Part shown: piece by piece, positions 53,411-62,033 of the stretch
Layout: every line of letters begins with the position of its first letter
Numbering within the stretch: the first letter of the stretch is position 1
Assembly: GCA_963799085.1 (NCBI GenBank)
Contig: CAWCWA010000008.1
Span: 1-64,000 of the forward strand
Direction of reading: 5' to 3'
From: AP-15 sp963799085
GTDB taxonomy: Bacteria > Pseudomonadota > Alphaproteobacteria > ATCC43930 > CGMCC-115725
DNA length: 64,000 bases
Program-made: the position numbers and the translations under genes
The notes under the pieces: generated by a model
Seen by the model: only the letters and a program-made list of their open reading frames with translations
Told to the model about the DNA's origin: nothing
Databases searched by the model: none

Positions 53411-54454
53411 TCAGTTGCGGCGAATAATTTCGCTCACATGAAAAGCCGCGGCGGGGTAGGCGGGGGATGGCGATGCAGCGTTTCGGGCGAGGCAGGCCTC
53501 GGTGAATTTGATGACGTGCTCGTCGCCGTTGGCGAGCGCGCGATCGATCAGGGAATCGGGGTCTTCGGCTGCGGGCGCGACATCTTCGGCGAAGGCTCTT
53601 CCGCCGCCGAAGCAGGCGTAGAGCGCACAGCCCGTCACCCAGGCATAGGGCAGCGCCGCGCGCGTCGCAGCCTCGCTGATATGCGGCGAGAGATTGGCGA
53701 GTGCCGCGAGGCTGGTGACGCCGTGGATGAAGGCGATGGCGGTGCGGATGTCGTGGGCGTTGGCGAGGTAGACCCGCGCGAAGAGCTCGCTGAGTTCGGT
53801 GAGCCGATTTGCTGCGTCTCCCGAGAAGTCGATGAGGGGCGGGGCGAAGCCTTCTTCGGCGAGGCTTGCCAGAGCGGCGGTGATGTTGCCGGTTCCCCGC
53901 CCGATTGTCGGACTGACAGCGATCGCCGCGATCGCCTCGCGCGGCGGCAATGTCCTGCCGGAGGGGTCGCGGCGGACGGGCAACTCCAGATATGTGGCGG
54001 CCCAGCTGGCGAGCGCATCGGCAAGTTCGCGGCGGCGGGCGGGAGTCTCGTCCGCCGCGAGGCTGCGCGCCGCGTGCCCGACGCGAATGACGCCGTGCGT
54101 CGCCGCGGCACAAAAGCCGGGCGCCAGCCTTTCGACCCAGCGGTCTAGGACAGGACGCCACGGTGCGGCCTCGAGTTCCGCGGCAAAGAAAGCCGACCAA
54201 TCAGCAAAGCGGTCGCGGGCGCCGAGCGCGGTGCGCCAAGCCTCGCCGCTAATAGTGGAAATCGCCGGTGGACGGGGCAACAGCCGTTCCCGGTAGCGGT
54301 CGAGCCAGGGCATCACCGCCTGCGGCCGGCCGAGCGCGCACAATGCCTCGATTGCCATCGGCGCGTGGTTGCTGTTGCCGTTTTTGAGCGCGATGCCGCT
54401 CTCGACGATGCTGTCGAGTGCGACGTCGAGGGGGGCATAGTCGGGAGCGGTCAT
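53411..54454 (-). CDS. questin oxidase-like protein
   Basis: 347 residues with a hydrophobic-helix content of a soluble all-helical protein. Segments NHAPMAIEALCALGRPQAVMPWLDRYRERLLPRP near the start (N-H-x-P-M-A-x-x-A-L-x-x-L-G) and IAFIHGVTSLAALANLSPH and YAWVTGCALYACFG in the second half match the questin oxidase family (formerly DUF4243), whose fungal members carry out Baeyer-Villiger-type ring opening. Bacterial members have no known substrate. It is on the same strand as the CCA-adding enzyme gene (34 bases after its stop), so cotranscription is possible. Confidence 0.72.
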   Translation of the reverse strand: MTAPDYAPLDVALDSIVESGIALKNGNSNHAPMAIEALCALGRPQAVMPWLDRYRERLLPRPPAISTISGEAWRTALGARDRFADWSAFFAAELEAAPWRPVLDRWVERLAPGFCAAATHGVIRVGHAARSLAADETPARRRELADALASWAATYLELPVRRDPSGRTLPPREAIAAIAVSPTIGRGTGNITAALASLAEEGFAPPLIDFSGDAANRLTELSELFARVYLANAHDIRTAIAFIHGVTSLAALANLSPHISEAATRAALPYAWVTGCALYACFGGGRAFAEDVAPAAEDPDSLIDRALANGDEHVIKFTEACLARNAASPSPAYPAAAFHVSEIIRRN

Positions 54455-54487
54455 TTCGGGGCTCCTGGCAGGCTGGTCCGGCCGAGA

Positions 54488-55728
54488 TTACGCCCGCAGC
54501 GGACACGCCGCCATTTCTCGCAGCCGGACCAGACATTGCGCGCGGTCGGGAGCGAAGTCGGCGTCCTCCCACCAGTGGCGGACCGCTTCGAGGAGCCGGC
54601 CGACCGGTTCGCCGGGGGCAATCCCGAGGGCGACGACGTCGCGGCCGGCGAGCGGGAAGGCGCGGTGGCTTCCAGTCATGCGAGAAGGCAAGGAGTTCGG
54701 CGAGCCGGCCGGCGCTGATCTGGCCTTCCGCAGCGAGCAGCAAGACGAGGTCGCGATAGCGCTCGGCGCCGAGATCGTAGAGCGCGCGGCGCTGCGCGCG
54801 GGCGTCGCCCCGCGGGTCGAGCGGCCACGGACGGGCAAGGCCCATCAGCCGGTCGCGCCAGACGTTCGAAAGCCGCAGGCGCTCGGCGAGCGCGGCCGCG
54901 CGTCGCGGCGTCGATATCGACAAGAGCGGCGAGGCGACGCAGCGGGTCGCGGTCGGGCTCGAGCTCGATCAGCCGCCGCAGGCGGTCGAGCCGGGGCGCC
55001 TCGGGCAGCACCGCGGCGAGAACGCCGTCCGTCTGCATCATTTGCAGGGCCGGAACCGGGTCCAGGGCGGCCAGGAGCTTGGTCAGTTCCTGGGCGACGC
55101 GCTCGGCCGAAAGCGACGGCAAGAGATATGCCGCGGTGCGGCAGGCGGCCCGCGCTTCCGGATCGCCGGCCCCCGTTCCGAAGCGCGCCTCGAAGCGGTA
55201 GTATCGCAGGAGGCGCAACACATCCTCGGCGATGCGGGTCGCCGGATCACCGACAAAGCGCACGCGGCGGGCGCGCAGATCGTCGAGCCCACCGACCGGA
55301 TCGTCGATGGCGCCATCGGGCGAGAGAAAGATCGCGTTGATCGTGAAGTCGCGGCGCGCGGCGTCGGCGGCCCAGTCGGCGTCGAAGGCGACCCGCGCGC
55401 GGCGGCCGAAGGTCTCGATATCGCGGCGCAATGTCGTGATCTCGAAATGGCGCGGCGGCACGATCGCGGTGACGGTGCCGTGCGCGAGCCCGGTCGGGAC
55501 CACTTTGACGCCGGCCGCCTGCAGGAGTTCGATGACGCGCTCGGGCGGCGCCGGGGTCGCGATGTCGATGTCCCAGAGCGGCAGGCCCAAAAGCGCGTCG
55601 CGGACCGAACCGCCGACAAAACGCGCCTCGACGCCGCCCGCGGCGAGGGCGGCGAGCACGGCCCGGGTCGCGGGCTCGGTCATCCACGCCTGCGGCGCGA
55701 TCCGCCCAGATGCGGAGGGCTCCGTCAT
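54488..55728 (-). CDS. cca: CCA tRNA nucleotidyltransferase, two frame breaks
   Basis: About 412 residues. Start ATG 55728 overlaps the DUF6111 stop (ATGA). The polymerase-beta-like head has ARFVGGSVRDALLGLPLWDIDIATPAPPE with catalytic D-x-D, then HGTVTAIVPPRHFEITTLRRD, RDFTINAIFLSPDG and EDVLRLLRYYRFEARFG, the class II CCA-adding motifs. Near 54900 one extra base must be removed to continue with ALAERLRLSNVWRDRLMGLARPW, and another near 54670 to reach the tail FPLAGRDVVALGIAPGEPVGRLL, ending CPLRA and stop at 54488. The enzyme repairs or adds the 3' CCA of tRNAs. Context with NudL and DUF6111 is standard in alphaproteobacteria. Confidence 0.87.
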
Positions 55729-56006
55729 CGGCTGCTTTTCGGCACGATATGGCCGGGGACGATCCGGCCGTTTTCGAGATGCGGTGGCACATAGACGCCC
55801 TGTTGCGGCGTGCCGAAGCCCACCGTCACGACGACCAGCACCATCGCGAGCAATCCGAGCCCGGCGAAGGCGAGCCACAACCACGGCACCGCCGACCAGG
55901 AAACGCCGGCCCCCTCATGCGCTGCTCCCCAGCAGACGACCCAGCCCAGATAGAGCGCCAGCGGCAGGACGAGCGGCAGAATGACGGTCAGGCTAACGCG
56001 CAGCAT
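55725..56006 (-). CDS. DUF6111 small membrane protein
   Basis: 93 residues from ATG 56006 (MLRVSLTVILPLVLPLALYL). Two hydrophobic helices: VSLTVILPLVLPLALYLGWVV and VPWLWLAFAGLGLLAMVLVVV. The C-terminal tail GVYVPPHLENGRIVPGHIVPKSSR is the conserved part: Y-x-PPH-x-G-IVPG. This fits the DUF6111 family found between nudL and cca in many alphaproteobacteria. Function unknown. Overlaps cca by ATGA; starts seven bases after the nudL stop, so the three genes form one operon. Confidence 0.85.
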   Translation of the reverse strand: MLRVSLTVILPLVLPLALYLGWVVCWGAAHEGAGVSWSAVPWLWLAFAGLGLLAMVLVVVTVGFGTPQQGVYVPPHLENGRIVPGHIVPKSSR

Positions 56007-56013
56007 GTTGGGC

Positions 56014-56667
56014 TCAGCCGCCGAGCACCTCGGCCAGATTGACCAGCATCCCGGCCGTGGCGCCCCAGATGAAGCGGTTCTCGAACGGCAGCACGAAGAA
56101 GGTGCGCGTGCGGTTCTCGACGACGCGGTCGGTGCGCTGGTGGTTGCGCGGGTCGAGAACAAAGGCGAGCGGCACCTCGAAGACGTCGGCCACCTCGTAG
56201 GGATTGGCGGCGAGCGGAAACGGCACGCGGACGATGCCGACAAGCGGCGTGATCTCGAAGCCGGTGCCGGTGACGTAGGTGTCGAGCCGGCCGATCAAGG
56301 TCACATGGTCGCGCGGCAGCCCGACTTCCTCCTCGGTCTCGCGCAGCGCGGTCGCGACCGGGTCGCCGTCATCGGCGTCGATGCTGCCGCCCGGAAAGGC
56401 GATCTGTCCTGCGTGTTTTCTCAGATGCGCGGTGCGCTCGGTCAACAACACCGACATCCCCTCGGCGCGGTCGATCAGCGGCACCAGGACGGCGGCCGGC
56501 CGCAATTCGGCGCTGGGCGCGCTCGTCCCCGGATTGAGGTCATGGTCGCCGCGGATCGCCTCCCGCAACGCCGCCGCCTCGGCCGCGTCCGCCGCTCCGC
56601 CGAAGCCCCGTCTGCCCGGTTGCCCGAGCCGCGCGAAACGCGCGATCGCCCCTTCCCGCGTCACCAA
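56014..56667 (-). CDS. CoA pyrophosphatase (Nudix, NudL-like)
   Basis: 217 residues. RPAAVLVPLIDRAEGMSVLLTERTAHLRKHAGQIAFPGGSIDADDGDPVATALRETEEEVGLPRDHVTLIG contains both the UPF0035 signature (L-T-x-R-x-x-x-L-x-x-H-x-G-x-I-x-F-PGG) and the Nudix box. Later the CoA-class residues in TYVTGTGFEITPLVG and FIWGATAGMLVNLAE are conserved. The enzyme hydrolyses CoA and derivatives to 4'-phosphopantetheine and 3',5'-ADP. Followed by DUF6111 and cca. Start ATG 56667. Confidence 0.92.
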   Translation of the reverse strand: MVTREGAIARFARLGQPGRRGFGGAADAAEAAALREAIRGDHDLNPGTSAPSAELRPAAVLVPLIDRAEGMSVLLTERTAHLRKHAGQIAFPGGSIDADDGDPVATALRETEEEVGLPRDHVTLIGRLDTYVTGTGFEITPLVGIVRVPFPLAANPYEVADVFEVPLAFVLDPRNHQRTDRVVENRTRTFFVLPFENRFIWGATAGMLVNLAEVLGG

Positions 56668-56697
56668 ACCGCCTCTTCTCGTTGCCGTTCTTGCAGT

Positions 56698-57330
56698 TCA
56701 TTCCCAATCGGGCCCCGGTTCGCCGAGGACAAAGAAGCTGCCCTCGCTCCAAACGCCGAACAGGGTATTGTCCCTGACCGGCTCCTCGACGCCGAGCTCG
56801 ACCAGATCGTAGAAGACCGGCCGTGCGAGCTTCGCCTCGAGCCGCTCGCGCAACAAGATATAGGGTGCGGGCTCGCCGTCGGCAGCGATTTCGAAGCGCA
56901 ACGGATGATCGGCGCCGGCCGTCACAAATTCGTCGAGATTGGTGCGGAAGATCAGCCGCTGTCGACGGCCCGCGCCTTCGACATCGAGCGCCACGGCGAG
57001 AAACGGCGCGTCCTCGACTTCGACGCGGCCGCGTTCGGCCGGGGTGACCAGCCAGTAACCGCCGTCCTCTTCGCGGCGCAGCACCGAGGCGAACAGTTTG
57101 ACGAGCGGCGGACGACGGATAGGAGACCCTCGATAAAACCAGGTTCCGTCCCGGGCGATGCGCATGTCGAGATCGCCGCAATCGAAGGGCGCGCGCCGCT
57201 GGTCAGGCGAGGGCGCCTGCCGGCCGCCGTCGGGAGAATTGCCGTCGCCGGGGTTTTCGATCAGGCTCGCATCGAGCGCACTCTTGTTTGAAGAAGGATC
57301 GGACCGCTTGTCTTCTTCCGCCGCATCCAT
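56698..57330 (-). CDS. DUF1285 family protein
   Basis: About 210 residues from ATG 57330 (MDAAEEDKRSDPSSNKS); the open frame to 57402 upstream is arginine-rich. After a disordered Pro/Ser leader, the conserved body reads FDCGDLDMRIARDGTWFYRGSPIRRPPLVKLFASVLRREEDGGYWLVTPAERGRVEVEDAPFLAV and RLIFRTNLDEFVTAGADHPLRF, which is DUF1285. Structures of the family suggest a ligand-binding fold but no known reaction. On the same strand upstream of nudL by 30 bases. Its 5' end overlaps the start region of the divergent moxR gene. Confidence 0.9.
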   Translation of the reverse strand: MDAAEEDKRSDPSSNKSALDASLIENPGDGNSPDGGRQAPSPDQRRAPFDCGDLDMRIARDGTWFYRGSPIRRPPLVKLFASVLRREEDGGYWLVTPAERGRVEVEDAPFLAVALDVEGAGRRQRLIFRTNLDEFVTAGADHPLRFEIAADGEPAPYILLRERLEAKLARPVFYDLVELGVEEPVRDNTLFGVWSEGSFFVLGEPGPDWE

Positions 57331-58315
57331 CAGCCCCTCCTCCGATCTCGCCGCTGAGATCGATGCGTTGGGCCGCAGCCTCGGTCTCGTACGCGCCCGC
57401 ATCGGCGAGATTATTTTCGGTCAGGCGGAGGTGGTCGAGCAAGCCTTGATCACGCTCCTGTGCGGCGGCCACGCGCTGCTGATCGGCGTGCCGGGGCTCG
57501 CCAAGACGCGGCTCGTCGAGACATTGGGCCTGATCCTCGGGCTCGACGAGAAGCGGGTGCAATGCACCCCCGATTTGATGCCGGCCGACATCCTGGGTTC
57601 CGAGGTTCTCGAGGAAAGCGAAAGCGGACGGCGTTCGTTCCGCTTTATCGAGGGGCCGGTTTTCTGCCAGCTCCTGATGGCCGACGAGATCAACCGCGCC
57701 AGCCCGCGCACGCAATCGGCGTTGCTGCAGGCGATGCAGGAAGGCCGCGTGTCGATCGCCGGCCAGTACCATCCGCTGCCCCGGCCGTTCCACGTGCTGG
57801 CGACGCAGAACCCCTTGGAGCAGGAGGGAACCTACCCGCTTCCCGAGGCGCAGCTCGACCGCTTTCTGCTGCAGATCGATGTCGACTATCCCGATCTCGA
57901 CGCCGAGCGGCAGATGCTGATCGCCACGACCGGGCTTGCCGAGGACAAGCCGCGGCCGGCGATGAACGTCGCCGAATTGATGGCGGCGCAACGCCTGGTG
58001 CGGCGGATCCCGGTCGGCGAAAGCGTCGTCGAGGCGATCCTGGCGCTGGTCCGCTCCGGCCGTCCGGACGGTCCCGGCGGCGACGCCGCGCGGCGCCATG
58101 TCTCCTGGGGGCCGGGGCCGCGGGCAAGCCAGGCCCTGATGCTGGCCTGCCGCGCGCGGGCGCTGATCGACGGCCGCTTCAGCCCGTCGGTCGATGATGT
58201 CGTCGCGTTGGCGGCGCCGGTGCTGCGGCACCGCATGGCGGTCAGCTTTGCCGGACGGGCGGAAGGAGTGACGGTGAGCCAGGTGATCGACCAGATGGCG
58301 GCGCCCTTCCGGTGA
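57308..58315 (+). CDS. MoxR family AAA+ ATPase
   Basis: About 335 residues; TTG 57308 is the likeliest start, though the first 15 residues (SSSAASISPSSDL) are weakly conserved. The AAA core shows Walker A LLIGVPGLAKTRLVE, ILGSEVLEESESGRRSFRFIEGP, Walker B LLMADEINRASPRTQSALLQAMQE, sensor-1 FHVLATQNPLEQEGTYPLPEAQLDRFL. MoxR proteins assist folding or metal insertion of partner complexes carrying von Willebrand A domains. The downstream DUF58 gene overlaps its stop (GTGA), then come BatA/DUF4159-type membrane proteins: the classic MoxR cluster. Divergent and overlapping by a few codons with the DUF1285 start. Confidence 0.92.
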   Translation: MSSSAASISPSSDLAAEIDALGRSLGLVRARIGEIIFGQAEVVEQALITLLCGGHALLIGVPGLAKTRLVETLGLILGLDEKRVQCTPDLMPADILGSEVLEESESGRRSFRFIEGPVFCQLLMADEINRASPRTQSALLQAMQEGRVSIAGQYHPLPRPFHVLATQNPLEQEGTYPLPEAQLDRFLLQIDVDYPDLDAERQMLIATTGLAEDKPRPAMNVAELMAAQRLVRRIPVGESVVEAILALVRSGRPDGPGGDAARRHVSWGPGPRASQALMLACRARALIDGRFSPSVDDVVALAAPVLRHRMAVSFAGRAEGVTVSQVIDQMAAPFR

Positions 58316-59253
58316 ACGCCGCCGGGTTGCGTTCGCCGGCCGGTCTGCGGCAGTCGCCGCGTGCGGCGCCCAGAACGCTGCTCAATCGGGCGGAAGAGGC
58401 GGGCGCCGCACTGCCGCCGCTGCTGGTGGCCGCCGAGCGCGTCGCCGTTACGGTGGCACAAGGCGTGCACGGCCGCCGCCGGGTCGGTCAGGGCGAGACC
58501 TTTTGGCAATTCCGTCAGTATCAGCCGGGCGACGCCGCCAGCCTCATCGACTGGCGCGAAAGCGCCAAATCGCAACGGCTTTTTATCCGCGAGACCGAAT
58601 GGGACGCGGCGCAGAGTGTCTGGCTGTGGCGCGACGCTTCGGCCTCGATGGCCTACTCCTCGGCGCAATATGTCGCGGGCGGCGACTGGCCGGCGAAGCG
58701 CGACCGCGCCGAACTGCTGCTGTTGGCGCTGGCGAGCCTGCTGGTGCGCGGCGGCGAGCGCCTCGCCCTGCTCGGCAGCGGCGCGGCGCCGGTGAGCGGG
58801 CGGATCGCGCTGTCGCGGATCGCGGCGATGATCGGCCGCGAACCGGACACGCCGCAAAGCCTGCCGCAATTCGAGGCCCTGCCGCGGTCCGCCCAGCTTG
58901 TCGCGATCGGCGATTTTCTGGCGCCGCTCGAAGAGGTCAACGCCGCACTCTCGCGCTTTGCCGCCGCCGGGCTCAAGGGCCACCTGTTGCAGATCGTCGA
59001 TCCGGCCGAGGAGGATTTGCCGTTCGAGGGTCGGGTGCGCTTCACCGGCCTCGAGGAGCGCGAGGAGATCGTCCTCAGCCGCGTCGAGAGCGTGCGCGCC
59101 GACTACGCCGAGCGCTTCCGGCGACACCGGGACGGTCTGGCGGCAATTGCTGCCGCACTTGGCTGGACGTTCGGCGTGCATCGCACCGATCGACCACCGC
59201 AGCTCGCACTGCTGGCGCTTTACGGCGCGCTCTCGGCCGACCGCCGGCGGTAG
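58312..59253 (+). CDS. DUF58 domain protein
   Basis: 313 residues from GTG 58312 (overlap with moxR stop, GTGA). DUF58 signature: GVHGRRRVGQGETFWQFRQYQPGDAASLIDWRESAKSQRLFIRETEWD, then VWLWRDASASMAYSSAQY with a vWA-like D-x-S-x-S (DASAS). Proteins of this type are encoded with MoxR and membrane partners. Its exact role is unknown; it may couple MoxR ATPase activity to an envelope complex. Next gene starts 50 bases downstream. Confidence 0.9.
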   Translation: MNAAGLRSPAGLRQSPRAAPRTLLNRAEEAGAALPPLLVAAERVAVTVAQGVHGRRRVGQGETFWQFRQYQPGDAASLIDWRESAKSQRLFIRETEWDAAQSVWLWRDASASMAYSSAQYVAGGDWPAKRDRAELLLLALASLLVRGGERLALLGSGAAPVSGRIALSRIAAMIGREPDTPQSLPQFEALPRSAQLVAIGDFLAPLEEVNAALSRFAAAGLKGHLLQIVDPAEEDLPFEGRVRFTGLEEREEIVLSRVESVRADYAERFRRHRDGLAAIAAALGWTFGVHRTDRPPQLALLALYGALSADRRR

Positions 59254-59302
59254 CGATGTCGGGACGCCGCGCCAGCAAGCTCACGCACAGGATATTCTGA
59301 GG

Positions 59303-62033
59303 ATGCTGGCGCTGGGGTCCCTCGCCTTTGCCGCACCCTGGCTGTTGCTGGCGCTGGCTGGGCTGCCGGTCATCTGGTGGCTCTTGCGGGTGACGCCGCC
59401 GGCGCCGCGTCGGATCGCGTTTCCGGCGATCCGGCTATTGCTCGGCCTGACGCCGCGCGAGGAGACCCCGGCGCGCACGCCATTATGGCTGATCCTGTTG
59501 CGCATGACCCTCGCAGCGCTGGTGATTCTGGCGCTGGCCCATCCGCTCCTCAACCCGCAGTCGCGGCTGGCGGGAAGCGGGCCGATCATCGTCATCCTCG
59601 ACGACGGCTGGGCGGCGGCGCATGACTGGCCGGTGCGCCAGGCGGCACTCGATCCGTCTCCTGGCCGAGGCCGAGCGCGAGGACCGCCAGATCGTGCTCC
59701 TGACGACCGCCCCGCCGGCCGGCGAGGGGGCGCCGCCCGCTCTGGCGCCGATCCGCGCCGCCGACGCCCGCGCCGTGGTCCAGGCGATGCAGCCGAAGCC
59801 CTGGCCCGACGACCGCAAGGCGGCGTTGCAGCGGCTCGAAGCGGCCGGGCTGCCGGATGCGGCCTCGGCGGTCTGGATCAGCGACGGGATCGCCGATGGC
59901 GACGGTGGCACGGCACTCGCCGCTTATCTCGTCAAGCGCGGCCCGCTGCGCTATTTCGCCGCCGAGCCCGACAAGGCGCCATTGCTGCTCGCCGCGGGCG
60001 ATGCCGCTGGCAAGGATGTCGCCGTCGTCCTGCGCTCGTTGCCGGCTTCGACGCCGCGGCTTTTCGAGATCCGCGCCAGCGACGAGAACGGCCGGCTTCT
60101 GGCCCGGCAGGCGGCCAACCTCGATGCCGGAGAGACCTCGGCGCAGGTCCGGCTGCCGATGCCGAGCGAACTCAGAAACCGCATGACCCGCGTCGAGGTC
60201 GAGGGCGAGCAATCCGCGGGTGCGGTGTTGCTGATCGACGAACGCTGGCGGCGGCGGCCGGTCGGGATCGCGGCCCCGGCGAACGGCGCCGGCCAGCCGC
60301 TCTTGAGCGAAAATTTCTATCTCGAGCGCGCGCTGAGCCCATTCTCCGAAATCCGCCGCGGCCGGGTCGGCGACCTCCTAAAGCGCGAACTCGCGGTGCT
60401 GATCTTCTCCGACACCGGCCCCGACTCGCCGGCCGAGGAGGCAACCGTCGACAAATGGATCGAGAACGGCGGTCTGCTGCTGCGCTTTGCCGGTCCGCAC
60501 CTTGCCGAGCAGGGCGACAAATTGCTGCCGGTTCGGCTGCGCCACGGCGGCCGCACGATCGGCGGGGCGATGTCCTGGGAGCGGCCGGCGAAACTGGCGC
60601 CGCTTCGCCGCCGACAGCCCGTTCGCCGCGATCCCGATCCCGGCCGACGTGACCGTGTCGCGGCAGGTCCTGGCCGAGCCCGATCTCGACCTCGCGGCCA
60701 AGACCTGGGCGCGGCTCGCCGACGGCACGCCGCTCGTCACCGCGGAAAAGCACGGCCGCGGCTGGATCGTGCTGGTCCACACCACGGCCAACGCCGACTG
60801 GTCGAACCTGGCTCTTTCGGGGCTTTTTGTCGAGATGCTGCGGCGGGTGGTGGCGATCAGCCAGGGCGTCAGCGAGGCCGGCGGCGGCTTGTTGCCGCCG
60901 ATCGAGACCCTCGACGGGCTCGGCCGACTGCAGCGCGCGCCGTCCACCACGCGGGCGGTCTCGGGCGATGACATCGCCGCCGCGATCGCCTCGCCGCGGC
61001 ACCCGCCTGGCTTTTACGGCACGGCCGATGCGCGGCGCGCGCTCAACCTCTCCTCGGGAGTGCGCCAATTGGAGGCGCAGAGCGATCTGCCATCCGATGC
61101 CGTGCAGGAAAGCTTCGCCGCCGGCGGCGAGATCGATCTGCGGCCGGTATTGCTGACGGCGGCGCTGATCCTGGCGCTGATCGATTTGGTGATTGCCTAT
61201 GCGCTGCGCGGTTTGCTGTTGCGGCGGCCGGCCCGGCTCGCCGGCCTTGCCCTCCTGATGGGGGCGAGCTTCGCGGGGGCGGGCTTCCCTCCCGTGGCGC
61301 ATGCCGATGACGCGTTTGTCGTCAAGGCCGCCTCGGAACTGCGTCTCGCCTATGTCGTGACCGGCGACGCCGCGGTCGACGCGACGAGCCGCGCCGGGCT
61401 TGTCGGGCTGACCGCGACGTTAAACCGGCGAACCGCGGTCGAGACCGCCGCGCCGATCGGCCTCGACATCGAGCGCGACGAATTGATCTTCTTCCCGCTG
61501 CTCTATTGGCCGGTGGTCGCCGACCAGCCGCAGCCCTCGGCCAAGGCCGTCGAGCGGATCAACCGCTATCTCGAAACCGGCGGCACGATCCTGTTCGACA
61601 CTCGCGACGCGATCGACCAGACGCCGGGCGCCTTCGGCGGCGCCGCCGTTTCGACGCAGCGGCTGCGCCGGCTGACGGCGGGCATCAAGATGCCGCCGCT
61701 GGCGCCGGTGCCGCCCGATCACGTGCTGACCAAATCCTTTTACCTGCTGCACGAATTTCCCGGCCGCTGGAATGTCGGAACGCTGTGGGTCGAGCCGGTC
61801 GAGGACCGCGTCAACGACGGCGTGTCGAGCGTCATCGTCGGGGCAACGACTGGGCCGCCGCCTGGGCGGTCGACGGCGAGGGCCGGCCGGCCTTCGCCGT
61901 CGTTCCGGGCGGCGAGGCGCAGCGCGAGATGGCGATGCGGTTCGGCGTCAACCTCGTGATGTACGTGCTGACCGGCAACTACAAGTCCGACCAGGTGCAC
62001 GTGCCGGCGATCCTCGAGCGCCTCGGCCAATGA
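59303..62033 (+). CDS. BatA/DUF4159-domain membrane protein, several frame breaks
   Basis: About 910 residues if the breaks are repaired. N-terminus from ATG 59303: BatA-type membrane segment (LAFAAPWLLLALAGLPVIWWLLRVTPPAPRRIAFPAIRLL) and a second helix (WLILLRMTLAALVILALAHPLL). Then a vWA-like region (GPIIVILDDGWAAAHDW), a middle part with FSDTGPDSPAEEATVDKWIENGGLLLRFAGPHLAE (glutamine-amidotransferase-like), helix LTAALILALIDLVIAYALRGLLL, and a C-terminal DUF4159 domain (ELRLAYVVTGD, IERDELIFFPLLYWPV, YLETGGTILFDTRD, FPGRWNVGTLWVEP). Breaks near 59655, 60605 and 61845 look like single-base errors. Membrane component of the MoxR complex. Stop overlaps the next ATG (ATGA). Confidence 0.8.
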